From: Corynebacterium sp. ACRPS
GTDB taxonomy: Bacteria; Actinomycetota; Actinomycetes; Mycobacteriales; Mycobacteriaceae
Assembly: GCF_022346005.1 (NCBI RefSeq)
Contig: NZ_JAKRMY010000009.1
Span: forward strand, 1 to 64,000
Direction of reading: 5' to 3'
Length of the DNA stretch: 64,000 bases
Shown piece by piece: positions 8,233 to 16,022 of the stretch. A program made the translations under genes and the position numbers. The notes beneath the pieces were generated by a model. It searched no databases and was not told where the DNA came from. It saw nothing but the letters and a program-made list of their open reading frames with translations. The stretch's first letter is position 1. Every line of letters begins with the position of its first letter.

Positions 8233-9501
8233 GTGATTTCAAAGGGACTGCGACTTGTCGCGCCGCTTGCCATCGCGACACTTCTCGCGCCCGCGGCACA
8301 TGCGCGCGATATTCCCCCGATGCCACAGGCATATCCCATTACCAACCTCTATAAAAGCTGCAGCGCCGCCGGAGATAACACCGAACGCGAATGGCGGTTT
8401 GCTGAAACAGGCCGTCGCTACATGAGCGACGGAACCTTGCAATTCAAAAACACCACCGACCAGGAGGTGCCGTACACCGCCGAGGTAGAAACCGGCACCA
8501 ACCACGAAATTGACGCCAACTCCAAGGCCAAGTTGCCCTCTGGTTGGGACACCACCGCCAAATCCGATATTGGCCTAAAAATGGCCAATGGCTGGCGAGA
8601 TAAAGAAACCTTCGGGCCCGTCAAACTCAAGCCGGGCGAATCCTTCCGCGTGGAATACGGCGTGGTGGAAAAGGACTTTATTTCCATGTTCGTCGGCTGC
8701 AATGATGACCGCCTCGAAAACATTCCCGGCGCCAACGTCATCCGCGGTAAAGCCCCAGCAGAGCGCTATGCCTTTGCCTATATCATCAAGGCTGATGGAT
8801 CCGTATCGGACTTGGCAATGGAAATTCCGTCTCGTTCCGGCAGCACTAACTCTAAGCCCATCGAAGGTAACTACACTGCGGTTTCCGGACCCAGCTTGGA
8901 AAAGATCGCTGATCCGAGCAAAGACGAGATCATGCAACCAGCCGCCGAACCCCAACGCGATCCTGCGTGGCCCAAGGAAGGCGAAAAGTGCGAGGCCAAC
9001 GATAACTCCTGGTATCCGCTGGATATCACGGCGGTGAAACCCACCTTCCGCAAACCCGGTTATTCCACCGACTTCCTCAACTGGTCTCAGGGTGACTATG
9101 AATTCGCGCCGGTAACGGACTTCGTAGTTGGTGCCCAGCACGATCCATATACCAATTGGCGAGGCAATAGGGGCGATATTCCCCAGGGCTGGCTCGAGTC
9201 GGTCGGCGCCATCAAGCGTGCCTATATGCCGGTTGGTACTGAGCTCAAACACGTAAACCTTGCGCCCGGAGAGCGCGTTCGCGTGGAATACGGCACCACC
9301 ATGACCCGTATCAACTATCGCGAGGTGCACTGCGGAAAATCCGGCAAGTACGACCTTACTTCGAACTATAAACAGACCACCGCCCCGAGCGGTTTCTGGG
9401 CCGAAGCCACAATCACTTCCAAAGACGGTAGTACCCGCACCGTAGACGTCACCCCTGACGAATACCGCGATCTGCCCGTACCCACCCAAACCATCTACTA
9501 A
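8233..9501 (+). CDS. Secreted protein with two Cys-bracketed beta-rich domains (operon protein A)
   Basis: I do not recognise a named family. Residues 1-24 are a Sec signal peptide ending AHA, before RDIPP. Two copies of one domain follow. Copy 1 runs Cys43-Cys156 and copy 2 runs Cys253-Cys367 (113 and 114 residues apart). Both have, in order, a polar strand-rich start, an N/D-rich turn followed by a PVT/VPY-like step, a Ser/Thr/Asn/Gly-rich centre, a [V/L]x(2-3)PGExxRVEYG motif (LKPGESFRVEYG, LAPGERVRVEYG) and a closing Cys. The same domain occurs once in each of the next two genes. The alternating polar/hydrophobic pattern recalls ETX/MTX2-aerolysin type pore formers, but that is inference. 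GTG start at 8233 is preceded by AAGGA. Confidence 0.8.
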   Translation: MISKGLRLVAPLAIATLLAPAAHARDIPPMPQAYPITNLYKSCSAAGDNTEREWRFAETGRRYMSDGTLQFKNTTDQEVPYTAEVETGTNHEIDANSKAKLPSGWDTTAKSDIGLKMANGWRDKETFGPVKLKPGESFRVEYGVVEKDFISMFVGCNDDRLENIPGANVIRGKAPAERYAFAYIIKADGSVSDLAMEIPSRSGSTNSKPIEGNYTAVSGPSLEKIADPSKDEIMQPAAEPQRDPAWPKEGEKCEANDNSWYPLDITAVKPTFRKPGYSTDFLNWSQGDYEFAPVTDFVVGAQHDPYTNWRGNRGDIPQGWLESVGAIKRAYMPVGTELKHVNLAPGERVRVEYGTTMTRINYREVHCGKSGKYDLTSNYKQTTAPSGFWAEATITSKDGSTRTVDVTPDEYRDLPVPTQTIY

Positions 9502-9523
9502 CTACCTGCTAGGAGTACATCTC

Positions 9524-10096
9524 ATGCGCATTTCCAAGATTGCGTCCACCACCGCGGCTTTAGCCGTTGCCACCGGCGTATTCGCTGCCCCAGCCGCCAA
9601 TGCATTGCCGCAGCGCGACCTGGGCCCAGCAAACCCCACCACGATTGGCGAGCGCTGCGCCAATCCTGGCGATACCGGCCAGACCATTGATATTAAGCGC
9701 ACCTATTTCGACGGTTCCGCCGGCACCTGGACCGTTTCCAACTACAACGATGAGCCACTTCCAGTCACCCGTTCCATCAAGGAAACCAAGACCAAGTCTT
9801 GGGACGTTTCTGCTGGTGTGGACTTTAAGTTGTTGGATCTGATTCACTTCACCTTCTCCTCCAGCTACACCTCTAGCCAGACCTACGAGGTAGGCGAGCA
9901 GGTCGGCCCATACGATATTGCTCCGGGTAAGACTGCCGTGCTGAAGGCTGGCTGGGTAGTCTCTGACTTCGAGGGTCAAAAGACCGTGTGCGGTTCCGAC
10001 CACACCTGGCAGGCCAATGGCGGTAAGTTTACCGCAACTCTGCCCAAGGAACGCCACGTCGCGGTCTCCACCCGTGATAACAACGATTGGGGTTAA
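9524..10096 (+). CDS. Secreted single-domain protein of the same family (operon protein B)
   Basis: A 190-aa exported protein: signal peptide 1-27 (ANA before LPQRD) and one Cys-bracketed domain from Cys45 to Cys156. Diagnostic segments are VSNYNDEPLPVTRSI, an amphipathic Ser/Thr-rich stretch SAGVDFKLLDLIHFTFSSSY with TSSQT, then VGPYDIAPGKTAVLKAGWVV. The central stretch alternates polar and hydrophobic residues as in the membrane hairpins of small beta-pore-forming toxins; this resemblance is by eye only. It lies 22 bp after protein A with AGGAG before its ATG, and 3 bp before protein C, so the three are surely co-transcribed. Role unknown. Confidence 0.82.
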   Translation: MRISKIASTTAALAVATGVFAAPAANALPQRDLGPANPTTIGERCANPGDTGQTIDIKRTYFDGSAGTWTVSNYNDEPLPVTRSIKETKTKSWDVSAGVDFKLLDLIHFTFSSSYTSSQTYEVGEQVGPYDIAPGKTAVLKAGWVVSDFEGQKTVCGSDHTWQANGGKFTATLPKERHVAVSTRDNNDWG

Positions 10097-10099
10097 ACC

Positions 10100-10678
10100 T
10101 TGAAGGCTAAGACCATCGCTAGTGCAATCGCAGCGCTGAGCTTGGTGGCCGTTCCAGTAGCCCACGCCTCTGACTTCGGCGGAGACTTTGAACTGCCCCA
10201 GCGCTGGAACGATGACTATAAGCCCGGCACGCATTGCGCAACGCCGGGGGAGAACTCCACCTATGTCACCGCGAAGCGCCGCTGGTTCAAGCAAACTGAT
10301 GCCGCCAGCGTGGCCAACCACAATGCTGAGCCGGTGCCGGTCAAACACACCGTATCCAAAGCGCGGACAGAAACCGTTGAGGTTTCCGGCTCCGTGCAGG
10401 GAGAGGGAGATTTGGCCAAGATCCTGACCAAGACCTACGGCTTCAACTACGTCAGCGAACAGCACTGGAAGATTAACCAGGTAGTTGGGCCATATACTTT
10501 GCCTGCAAATTCCCAAGGCAAGTTGGTGTGGGGCTTTACCATGCTGGATACCGATGGCCAGGATGTGCGCTGCAACCGAGACCAAGTATGGGAAACGGTA
10601 GGAAAACCATATTCGGCCACTGTCCCTGAAGCTCGCTATTCCGAGCTGCGCTTAGAAGACGCTCCGGACTGGAGTTAA
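10100..10678 (+). CDS. Secreted single-domain protein of the same family (operon protein C)
   Basis: A 192-aa exported protein: signal peptide 1-23 (AHA before SDFGG) and one Cys-bracketed domain, Cys46-Cys158. It aligns by eye with protein B throughout: VANHNAEPVPVKHTVSKART, VEVSGSVQGEGDLAKILTKT, VGPYTLPANSQGKLVWGFTM. B and C look like diverged duplicates. The start is TTG at 10100, only 3 nt after the B stop and with GGGG just upstream, pointing to translational coupling. A strong terminator follows at 10692-10739. Confidence 0.8.
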   Translation: MKAKTIASAIAALSLVAVPVAHASDFGGDFELPQRWNDDYKPGTHCATPGENSTYVTAKRRWFKQTDAASVANHNAEPVPVKHTVSKARTETVEVSGSVQGEGDLAKILTKTYGFNYVSEQHWKINQVVGPYTLPANSQGKLVWGFTMLDTDGQDVRCNRDQVWETVGKPYSATVPEARYSELRLEDAPDWS

Positions 10679-10691
10679 TTCATCAGGAAAT

Positions 10692-10739
10692 GAGCCCACC
10701 CGCACCCTATGAATCGGGGTGTGGAGCTGGGCTCTTTTT
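10692..10739 (+). terminator. Terminator closing the secreted-protein operon
   Basis: GAGCCCA (10692-10698) pairs with TGGGCTC (10728-10734), with further pairing inside (CGCACCC with GGGGTGTG). TTTTT (10735-10739) follows at once on the plus strand. Confidence 0.88.
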
Positions 10740-10760
10740 GGCAGCTACGGTGCCTTATTA

Positions 10761-10870
10761 GAAGTGCATCCTCTGAAGTGCATCCTCCAAAGTGCAGGTT
10801 CCTCTGCAACATTTGAGGAAGATTTGCGATATCTGAGGGCCGGGTTTGCTCAGTTATCGCAGTGGAGGAT
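10761..10870. repeat. Intergenic repeat, copy 1 (GTGCA head plus 65-bp tail)
   Basis: The head (10761-10805) holds near-tandem GAAGTGCATCCTCT units and AAAGTGCAGG. The tail at 10806-10870 matches 25858-25922 at about 58 of 65 positions by eye, and a diverged copy lies near 37166-37227. It sits between convergent genes. No transposase or target duplication is visible. Confidence 0.8.
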
Positions 10871-10947
10871 GCACAAATGGCAAAGCCGGGCCCATCCACC
10901 GGCATGGCTGGCTGTGCAGTGGCTATGCAGGGCCGAAGGCGGCCGCT

Positions 10948-12453
10948 TTAAGCCGGCAACCACGCATACCCGTAAGGCCCAAGCTCAACGGGGCCTAGGT
11001 CAACGGAGCGGTCGCTGAAATTGTGCAGGCACAGCAGGTCGCCGCGCTGGTAACCGAGCACGCTTTCCTTACCGGTTTCCACCGGCTCGCAGGGTGCTGT
11101 ACCCAGCTCGGGGTGCGCGTGGCGCTCCGTGATCATGGTGCGCACGCTGTGCAGCAGGGAAGTGGCATCATTGAGCTGCGATTCCACGGACGTGCCGCCG
11201 ACAATAGGCAGCCGCGCCGGGGTGCGGGCACTAAAGCCCGCGGTTTCGCTATCGTCCCACTGCATAGGGGTGCGAACGGCATAGCGATCCGGCAAAGAGG
11301 TGTCATCGAGCATGCCAATTTCATCGCCGTAATAAATAAAGGGCGCACCCGGCAGGGTCATCAGTAGCGAAAACATCAGCTCCACCTTGCGGCGGTCCCC
11401 GCCCATGAGCGGCATGAGCCGCCTGGCGATGCCCACATGCGCCCGCATGCCTTCTTCTGGCAGGTAGGTCTGATACATCAGCTCGCGGACGTCATCGTCG
11501 ACCATTTCCAAGGTCAACTCGTCATGGTTGCGCAGGAAGGTACCCCACTGGCACCCCTCGGGCAGCGGCGGTAGCTGGTTGAGGATGTCGTAGACGGGGG
11601 TGGCATCGCCAAGCGCGAGCGCCTGGTACAGCCGGGGCATGACCGGGAAGTTGAAGACCATGTGGAAGCGATTGCCGGAGCCGTAGTACTCCATGGTCTC
11701 CTTGGGAGGCTGGTTGGCCTCCGCAATGAGGACAGCCTCGGGATAGTGGGTATCCATAAAGGCGCGAATCTTTTCCACGAACTCCACCGTCTCCGGCAGG
11801 GACTCGCCGCCGAGCTCATCGCGCTCGAAGAGGTACGCGATGGCATCGAGGCGCAGGCCGTCGAGGCCCTTGTCCATCCAGAAGGACAAGATATTAAAGA
11901 CCTCATCCTGCACGTCCGGGTTATCGTAATTGAGATCCGGCTGGTGGGAGTAGAAGCGGTGGAAATAGTACTGCTGGCGCTTATCATCCCAGGTCCAGTT
12001 GGAGGTTTCAACGTCGGTGAAAATGACGCGAATTTCGGGGTAGCGCTCGGGGTCATCGCCCCAGACGTAGAAATCCCCAAACGGGCCATCCGGGTCGGAG
12101 CGCGAGGCTTGGAACCACGGGTGATCGGAGCTGGTGTGGTTGAGCGCCAGGTCCGTCATGATGCGCATATCGCGACGGTGCAATTCCTCAACCAGTTCCT
12201 CGAAATCCGCCATCGTGCCGTAATCGGGGTGGATAGAGTAATAATCGGCGATATCGTAGCCGTCATCGCGCAGCGGCGAGGCATAAAACGGCGAGAGCCA
12301 GAGGCAGTCCACGCCCAACCACTGGAGGTAATCCAGCTTGTCGATGACCCCGCGCAGTGTACCGATCCCCTTATTCTCGGCCTCGTTATTGCCGGAGTCC
12401 TTAAACGAGCCCACCAGGGCTTGGTAGAAGACGGCGTTGTGGTGCCAGCTCAT
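10948..12453 (-). CDS. GH13 enzyme resembling trehalose synthase (TreS)
   Basis: A 501-aa cytoplasmic alpha-glucan family enzyme. The (beta/alpha)8 barrel motifs are present: DLALNHTSSDHPWF, GLRLDAIAYLFE with nucleophile Asp203, VLIAEANQPP with acid/base Glu245, and FLRNHDELTLEM with Asp311. The last two strings are characteristic of maltose-trehalose glucosylmutases (TreS), shorter here than fused TreS-Pep2 proteins. Hydrolysis rather than isomerisation cannot be excluded. It is the distal gene of the trehalose-type importer operon: its ATG at 12453 overlaps the stop of the small membrane gene (ATGA). That makes processing of imported trehalose the likely job. ATG 12453 is preceded by AAAGGATC; an ATG at 12528 is rejected. 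Confidence 0.87.
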   Translation of the reverse strand: MSWHHNAVFYQALVGSFKDSGNNEAENKGIGTLRGVIDKLDYLQWLGVDCLWLSPFYASPLRDDGYDIADYYSIHPDYGTMADFEELVEELHRRDMRIMTDLALNHTSSDHPWFQASRSDPDGPFGDFYVWGDDPERYPEIRVIFTDVETSNWTWDDKRQQYYFHRFYSHQPDLNYDNPDVQDEVFNILSFWMDKGLDGLRLDAIAYLFERDELGGESLPETVEFVEKIRAFMDTHYPEAVLIAEANQPPKETMEYYGSGNRFHMVFNFPVMPRLYQALALGDATPVYDILNQLPPLPEGCQWGTFLRNHDELTLEMVDDDVRELMYQTYLPEEGMRAHVGIARRLMPLMGGDRRKVELMFSLLMTLPGAPFIYYGDEIGMLDDTSLPDRYAVRTPMQWDDSETAGFSARTPARLPIVGGTSVESQLNDATSLLHSVRTMITERHAHPELGTAPCEPVETGKESVLGYQRGDLLCLHNFSDRSVDLGPVELGPYGYAWLPA

Positions 12454-12635
12454 TGCAGATCCTTTCTTTTTGCCCGCCACGCAAAGTACGTCAGTGCGCA
12501 CAGCACGCCGGCCACCAGGCTGGGCCATACGGCGGGAGAGTCTTCAAATAAGTTCACTACGGCTTGGATGACCGCAAGGCACGCGAAGAAGCCGAGGAAT
12601 CCGAGGAGCGAATCCCACAGCAGGGACCGGCGCAT
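12450..12635 (-). CDS. Small two-helix membrane protein of the importer operon
   Basis: A 61-aa protein with two hydrophobic segments (about 9-29 and 38-54) and a basic tail RAKRKDLQ. It overlaps the upstream permease stop (TAATG at 12635) and the downstream GH13 start (ATGA at 12450), so it is translated in step with both. C. glutamicum has a small hypothetical membrane gene inside its tusG-tusF-hyp-tusE-tusK trehalose locus; this could be its counterpart, though placed differently. Role unknown; an accessory of the permease is an inference. Confidence 0.8.
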   Translation of the reverse strand: MRRSLLWDSLLGFLGFFACLAVIQAVVNLFEDSPAVWPSLVAGVLCALTYFAWRAKRKDLQ

Positions 12636-13456
12636 TAGGCCTTGACACCTCCTGCGGTAAGCCCGGCGACGATGCGGTGCTGGAAAATGAGCACCATGAT
12701 GATAAGCGGAATGGTCACCAATGCACCAGCCGCCATGGTTGCGGCATAAGGGTACTCGAAGGCCGAGGGGCCAGAGAAACGGGCGATGGCCACCGTGACC
12801 GGCTCGGTGCCCGTCGTGGACAGCTGCTTGGCCAGCATGAATTCATTCCACGTGGTGATAAAGGCAATGATCGCGGTGGTAAAGAGCGCCGGGGCGGCCA
12901 GCGGCAGGAGGATGAGCCGAAAGGCCTGGGCGCGGGACGCGCCATCCACGCGGGCGGCCTCCTCAAGCTCCCAGGGCAGCTGCCGGAAGAAGCTGAGCAG
13001 GGTATAGACCGTCAGCGGCAGGGCGAAGGAGATATTCGGGATGATCATCGCGCGGTAGGTGCCGATCCATTCCAGGCGCCCAAAGAGCTGGAAGAGCGGG
13101 GTAACCAGCGCGATGGCGGGAAACATGGAGGCTGCCAGGATGATGCCGGTGACGATACCCTTGCCGGGGAAGTCATAGCGGGAGAGCGCATACGCGGTAA
13201 ATACGCCGACTAAAACGGCTACCGCGGTGGTCGCGAGAGAGATGAACAGCGAATTGCCCAGCGCGCCGAGGAAGTCATTGCCCTTGTCCGTCGCGAGGGC
13301 ATCGCGGAAATTATCGAGCGTGATATGCGTTGGCCAGGGCGTGGTATCGAAGGTGAATTCCTGGCTGCGCAGGGCGGTGACCACCATCCAATAAAAGGGC
13401 GCAAGGCCCCAGAACATGATGAAGATAATGCCCGCGTAGTGTCCGAATTTACGCAT
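12635..13456 (-). CDS. tusG: Trehalose-type ABC importer, permease (SugB/TusG-like)
   Basis: A MalG-type inner-membrane permease of 273 aa with six predicted helices. It carries the EAA loop (EEAARVDGASRAQAFRLILLPLAAP at about 165-190) that docks onto the ATPase at 16023-17015. It pairs with the permease at 13456-14463, with which it shares a TAATG stop-start overlap. The set corresponds to SugB of mycobacterial LpqY-SugABC and to C. glutamicum Tus proteins, which recover trehalose released when mycolates are transferred to the envelope. Assignment to trehalose rests on the locus position, the adjacent TreS-like gene and family resemblance. Confidence 0.87.
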   Translation of the reverse strand: MRKFGHYAGIIFIMFWGLAPFYWMVVTALRSQEFTFDTTPWPTHITLDNFRDALATDKGNDFLGALGNSLFISLATTAVAVLVGVFTAYALSRYDFPGKGIVTGIILAASMFPAIALVTPLFQLFGRLEWIGTYRAMIIPNISFALPLTVYTLLSFFRQLPWELEEAARVDGASRAQAFRLILLPLAAPALFTTAIIAFITTWNEFMLAKQLSTTGTEPVTVAIARFSGPSAFEYPYAATMAAGALVTIPLIIMVLIFQHRIVAGLTAGGVKA

Positions 13457-14463
13457 TACTTTGCACCCTTTCTGCCGGAGACATCCGCGCCGAGGAAGCG
13501 GATGAGGATGAAGGCGACGAAGAAGATGAGCAAGAAGATAAGGGTGGATAGCGCCGAGGCGGAATTGAAGTTACCTTGGCGCATATCTTCCACCACCAGC
13601 TGGGAAATGGTGGCGGTAGGGGAGTTAGACGAGCTCGAAATCATGATGACGGGAAGGTCATACATGCGCAGCGCATCCAGGGTGCGGAAGAGCACGGCCA
13701 CCATCAGGGCTGGGCGCACCAGCGGCAGGGTGATGCGGAAGAAGGTTTGGATGCGGTTGGCGCCATCGACGCGGGCGGCATCGTAGACGTCCTTGGGGAT
13801 CATCTGCAGGCCGGCCAGGATGAGCAGCGCCATAAATGGCGCGGTCTTCCACACGTCTGCGATGATAACGGCAAAGCGCGCATAAAACGGGTCCGTGGTC
13901 CAGGCGATATTCGTACCAAGCAAGGAATTGACGATGCCCTCTGGGGCGAACATGAACTGCCACAGCTTGGCCGTCACGGCGGTAGGAATGGCCCAGGGGA
14001 TGAGCACGGCGGCGCGCACCAAGCCGCGGCCGCGGTACTCGCCGTTCATGATGATGGCCATGAACATGCCGAGGATGGTCTCCAAAGCGACGGTGACCAC
14101 GGTGAAAAACAGCGTGATTTTTACGGCGGGCCAGAAGTCGGTGGCGATAACACCGGGCGGGCACGTCGTGATTTCCCCCGCACCGGAAACACAGCGGTTA
14201 TTGATCCAGTACAGGTAATTGTCTAGGCCGGCAAAACCGCCTTCTTCAAAGATGCCCGTTTTGGGGTTCAGCTGCCGGTTTCCCTGGAAAGACAGGATGA
14301 CCGCGCGCACGATGGGATAGCCGATGATGATGCCCAGCACGATGAGCGCTGGGGCGATCAGCGCGGCGGGCCGCCCGAAATTGGCTAACCTGCTGGAGCT
14401 AGGGGTGCGCTTGGGTTTCTTCGATGATGAGTGCGTCTGTTGCGTCGGCGAAGTGGTGACCAC
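13456..14463 (-). CDS. tusF: Trehalose-type ABC importer, permease (SugA/TusF-like)
   Basis: A 335-aa MalF-type permease with a Ser/Thr/Lys-rich cytoplasmic N-terminus (1-30), a first helix at ~31-52, a periplasmic-side loop (~60-100) and five further helices. The EAA loop YDAARVDGANRIQTFFRITLP is at about 235-255. The GTG start at 14463 follows AGAAAGG. It overlaps tusG by one base. Two stem-loops (14540-14573 and 14619-14652) separate it from the binding-protein gene, a common way to make more binding protein than permease. Confidence 0.87.
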   Translation of the reverse strand: MVTTSPTQQTHSSSKKPKRTPSSSRLANFGRPAALIAPALIVLGIIIGYPIVRAVILSFQGNRQLNPKTGIFEEGGFAGLDNYLYWINNRCVSGAGEITTCPPGVIATDFWPAVKITLFFTVVTVALETILGMFMAIIMNGEYRGRGLVRAAVLIPWAIPTAVTAKLWQFMFAPEGIVNSLLGTNIAWTTDPFYARFAVIIADVWKTAPFMALLILAGLQMIPKDVYDAARVDGANRIQTFFRITLPLVRPALMVAVLFRTLDALRMYDLPVIMISSSSNSPTATISQLVVEDMRQGNFNSASALSTLIFLLIFFVAFILIRFLGADVSGRKGAK

Positions 14464-14539
14464 GGTTATTCGCCTTTCTGGTTCAGATAATTTCTGGTGC
14501 GCTAGATTCTATCCCCAACTAGGGTGGGAAAACCACAAA

Positions 14540-14573
14540 GGGTGAGGCTATGGCGTATGCGCCTTCCTCACCC
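14540..14573 (-). terminator. Attenuator-like stem-loop between tusE and tusF
   Basis: GGGTGAGG (14540-14547) pairs perfectly with CCTCACCC (14566-14573), with an inner GGCG/CGCC stem. On the minus strand it is followed by TTTGTGGTTTTCC. It may terminate part of the transcripts coming from tusE. Confidence 0.6.
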
Positions 14574-14618
14574 ATTTGTGCACTAGCGGTTCGCTATGTA
14601 TTTCTCAGTTTTATGCAT

Positions 14619-14652
14619 GCTCCCTGCTCGTGGGATACGAGGGGCAGGGAGC
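14619..14652 (-). terminator. Stem-loop directly after tusE
   Basis: GCTCCCTGC (14619-14627) pairs with GCAGGGAGC (14644-14652), with an inner TCGT/ACGA stem, about 7 bp beyond the tusE stop. No T-run follows on the minus strand, so it is more likely a 3'-end stabiliser of the binding-protein mRNA than a terminator. Confidence 0.65.
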
Positions 14653-14658
14653 GTATCT

Positions 14659-15921
14659 TTAACCCTGCGAAGCAGAGTCGATGGCCGCCTTCATATCGGA
14701 GGTGGCATCTTCGACGGACTTGCCATCGGTCAGCGCGGCATAAGCGTTGTCCTGGATGGCCTTAGAGATGGCGGAGTAGAACGGCGATACTGGGCGCGGT
14801 GCGGCGTTTTCCAGGGATTCCTTCAGCGCTGGCAGGTAGGGGAATTCCTCCTGCAGCTGCGGGTCATCGTAGATGGAGGAAAGAACCGGCGGGAAGGACT
14901 GCTCAGCAAAGGACTTCTGGTTTTCCTCATTGATGATGAAGTTCATGAAGTCCAGGGCGGTGCCCTTGTTCTTGGAATTGATGTTGATGCCGTTGTTGTA
15001 GCCGCCCAAAGTGGATACGCCAACGCCGTCCTTGCCCAGCGGTGCCTGGACCTCGACGTCGATGCCGGCATCGACCGCGTTGGTGTACATGTAGGGCCAG
15101 TTCACTGCGAAGGCGGTCTTGCCCTCGGTGAAGGCCATGTTGGTCTCTTCCTCGGTGGCGGCGGTGGAGTCCTTGGAGATGATTTCGTCTTCATAAGCAT
15201 CCACCATGGCCTGCAGGCCTTCCTGGGCTTCCTTTGAGTCGACGGTGGCATTGCCGTCATCGTCAAGCACCGAGCCGCCCCAGCCCTCTATGAAGCCGGC
15301 GGTATTAAGAGCCAAGCCCTCGTACTGCTTGAGCTGCGTGGTCAGGCACTTTTTGCCGTCTTCCAGTGCCTTGCAGGCGGATTCGAGGTCGGCGAATTTC
15401 TCCGGGGTAGCGTCCGCGAGTTCAGTATTGCGGAACAGGAGCTGGCCATTGGTGTTTTGCGGGAGCGCATACAGCACGTCATTGTAGGTTGCGGATTCCA
15501 CGGTGGCCGGCAAGAGCTCCGAGGTATCGGTCTCGAAGTCACCGTTGAGCGGCTGGAGCCACTGGTTGGCGGCGAATTCCGCGGTCCAGACCACGTCGAG
15601 GGCCATGACATCGTAGTCATCATTGCCGGCCTGGAGGGACTGCACGAGGGTCTCGCGCTGGGCATCTGCCTCGCCCGCGAGCTCCTTGAGCGTGACCTTT
15701 TCATCCGGATTTTCTTCATTCCACTTATCGATGATGGGAGTGATCTTATCCGTGTCGTTCTTGCCCATGGCAAAGGTGATGGGGCCGTGGGAGTCAGCGC
15801 CGGAACCGGAACCGGATGCGGAGCCATCTGCGTTATCTGCACCGTCGTCAGACGTGGAGCAGCCGGCTAGTGCCAGTACTGCCGTGGTGGCGACTGTGGT
15901 GCGAATGAAGTACTTCTTCAT
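14659..15921 (-). CDS. tusE: Trehalose-type ABC importer, substrate-binding lipoprotein (LpqY/TusE-like)
   Basis: A 420-aa lipoprotein with signal peptide 1-20, lipobox LAGC (Cys21) and a Gly/Ser/Asp-rich linker, followed by a family 1 extracellular solute-binding fold. Typical features are ITPIIDKWNEENPDEKVTL, VMALDVVWTAEFAANQWLQPL, AFTEGKTAFAVNWPYMY and LGGYNNGININSKNKGTALDFMNFI. It would be anchored to the outer face of the plasma membrane and pass trehalose to TusFG. Spacing to tusK is 101 bp, so tusK and tusE may share a transcript. Confidence 0.87.
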   Translation of the reverse strand: MKKYFIRTTVATTAVLALAGCSTSDDGADNADGSASGSGSGADSHGPITFAMGKNDTDKITPIIDKWNEENPDEKVTLKELAGEADAQRETLVQSLQAGNDDYDVMALDVVWTAEFAANQWLQPLNGDFETDTSELLPATVESATYNDVLYALPQNTNGQLLFRNTELADATPEKFADLESACKALEDGKKCLTTQLKQYEGLALNTAGFIEGWGGSVLDDDGNATVDSKEAQEGLQAMVDAYEDEIISKDSTAATEEETNMAFTEGKTAFAVNWPYMYTNAVDAGIDVEVQAPLGKDGVGVSTLGGYNNGININSKNKGTALDFMNFIINEENQKSFAEQSFPPVLSSIYDDPQLQEEFPYLPALKESLENAAPRPVSPFYSAISKAIQDNAYAALTDGKSVEDATSDMKAAIDSASQG

Positions 15922-16022
15922 GGGGAATTCACCTTTCAGAAAGCTTGGGTGTTCCTTAAAAATAATTTACAAACACCGCGCTCAGAATAGATTTTGATTA
16001 TTCACCTCTAAACGGGGGTGCT

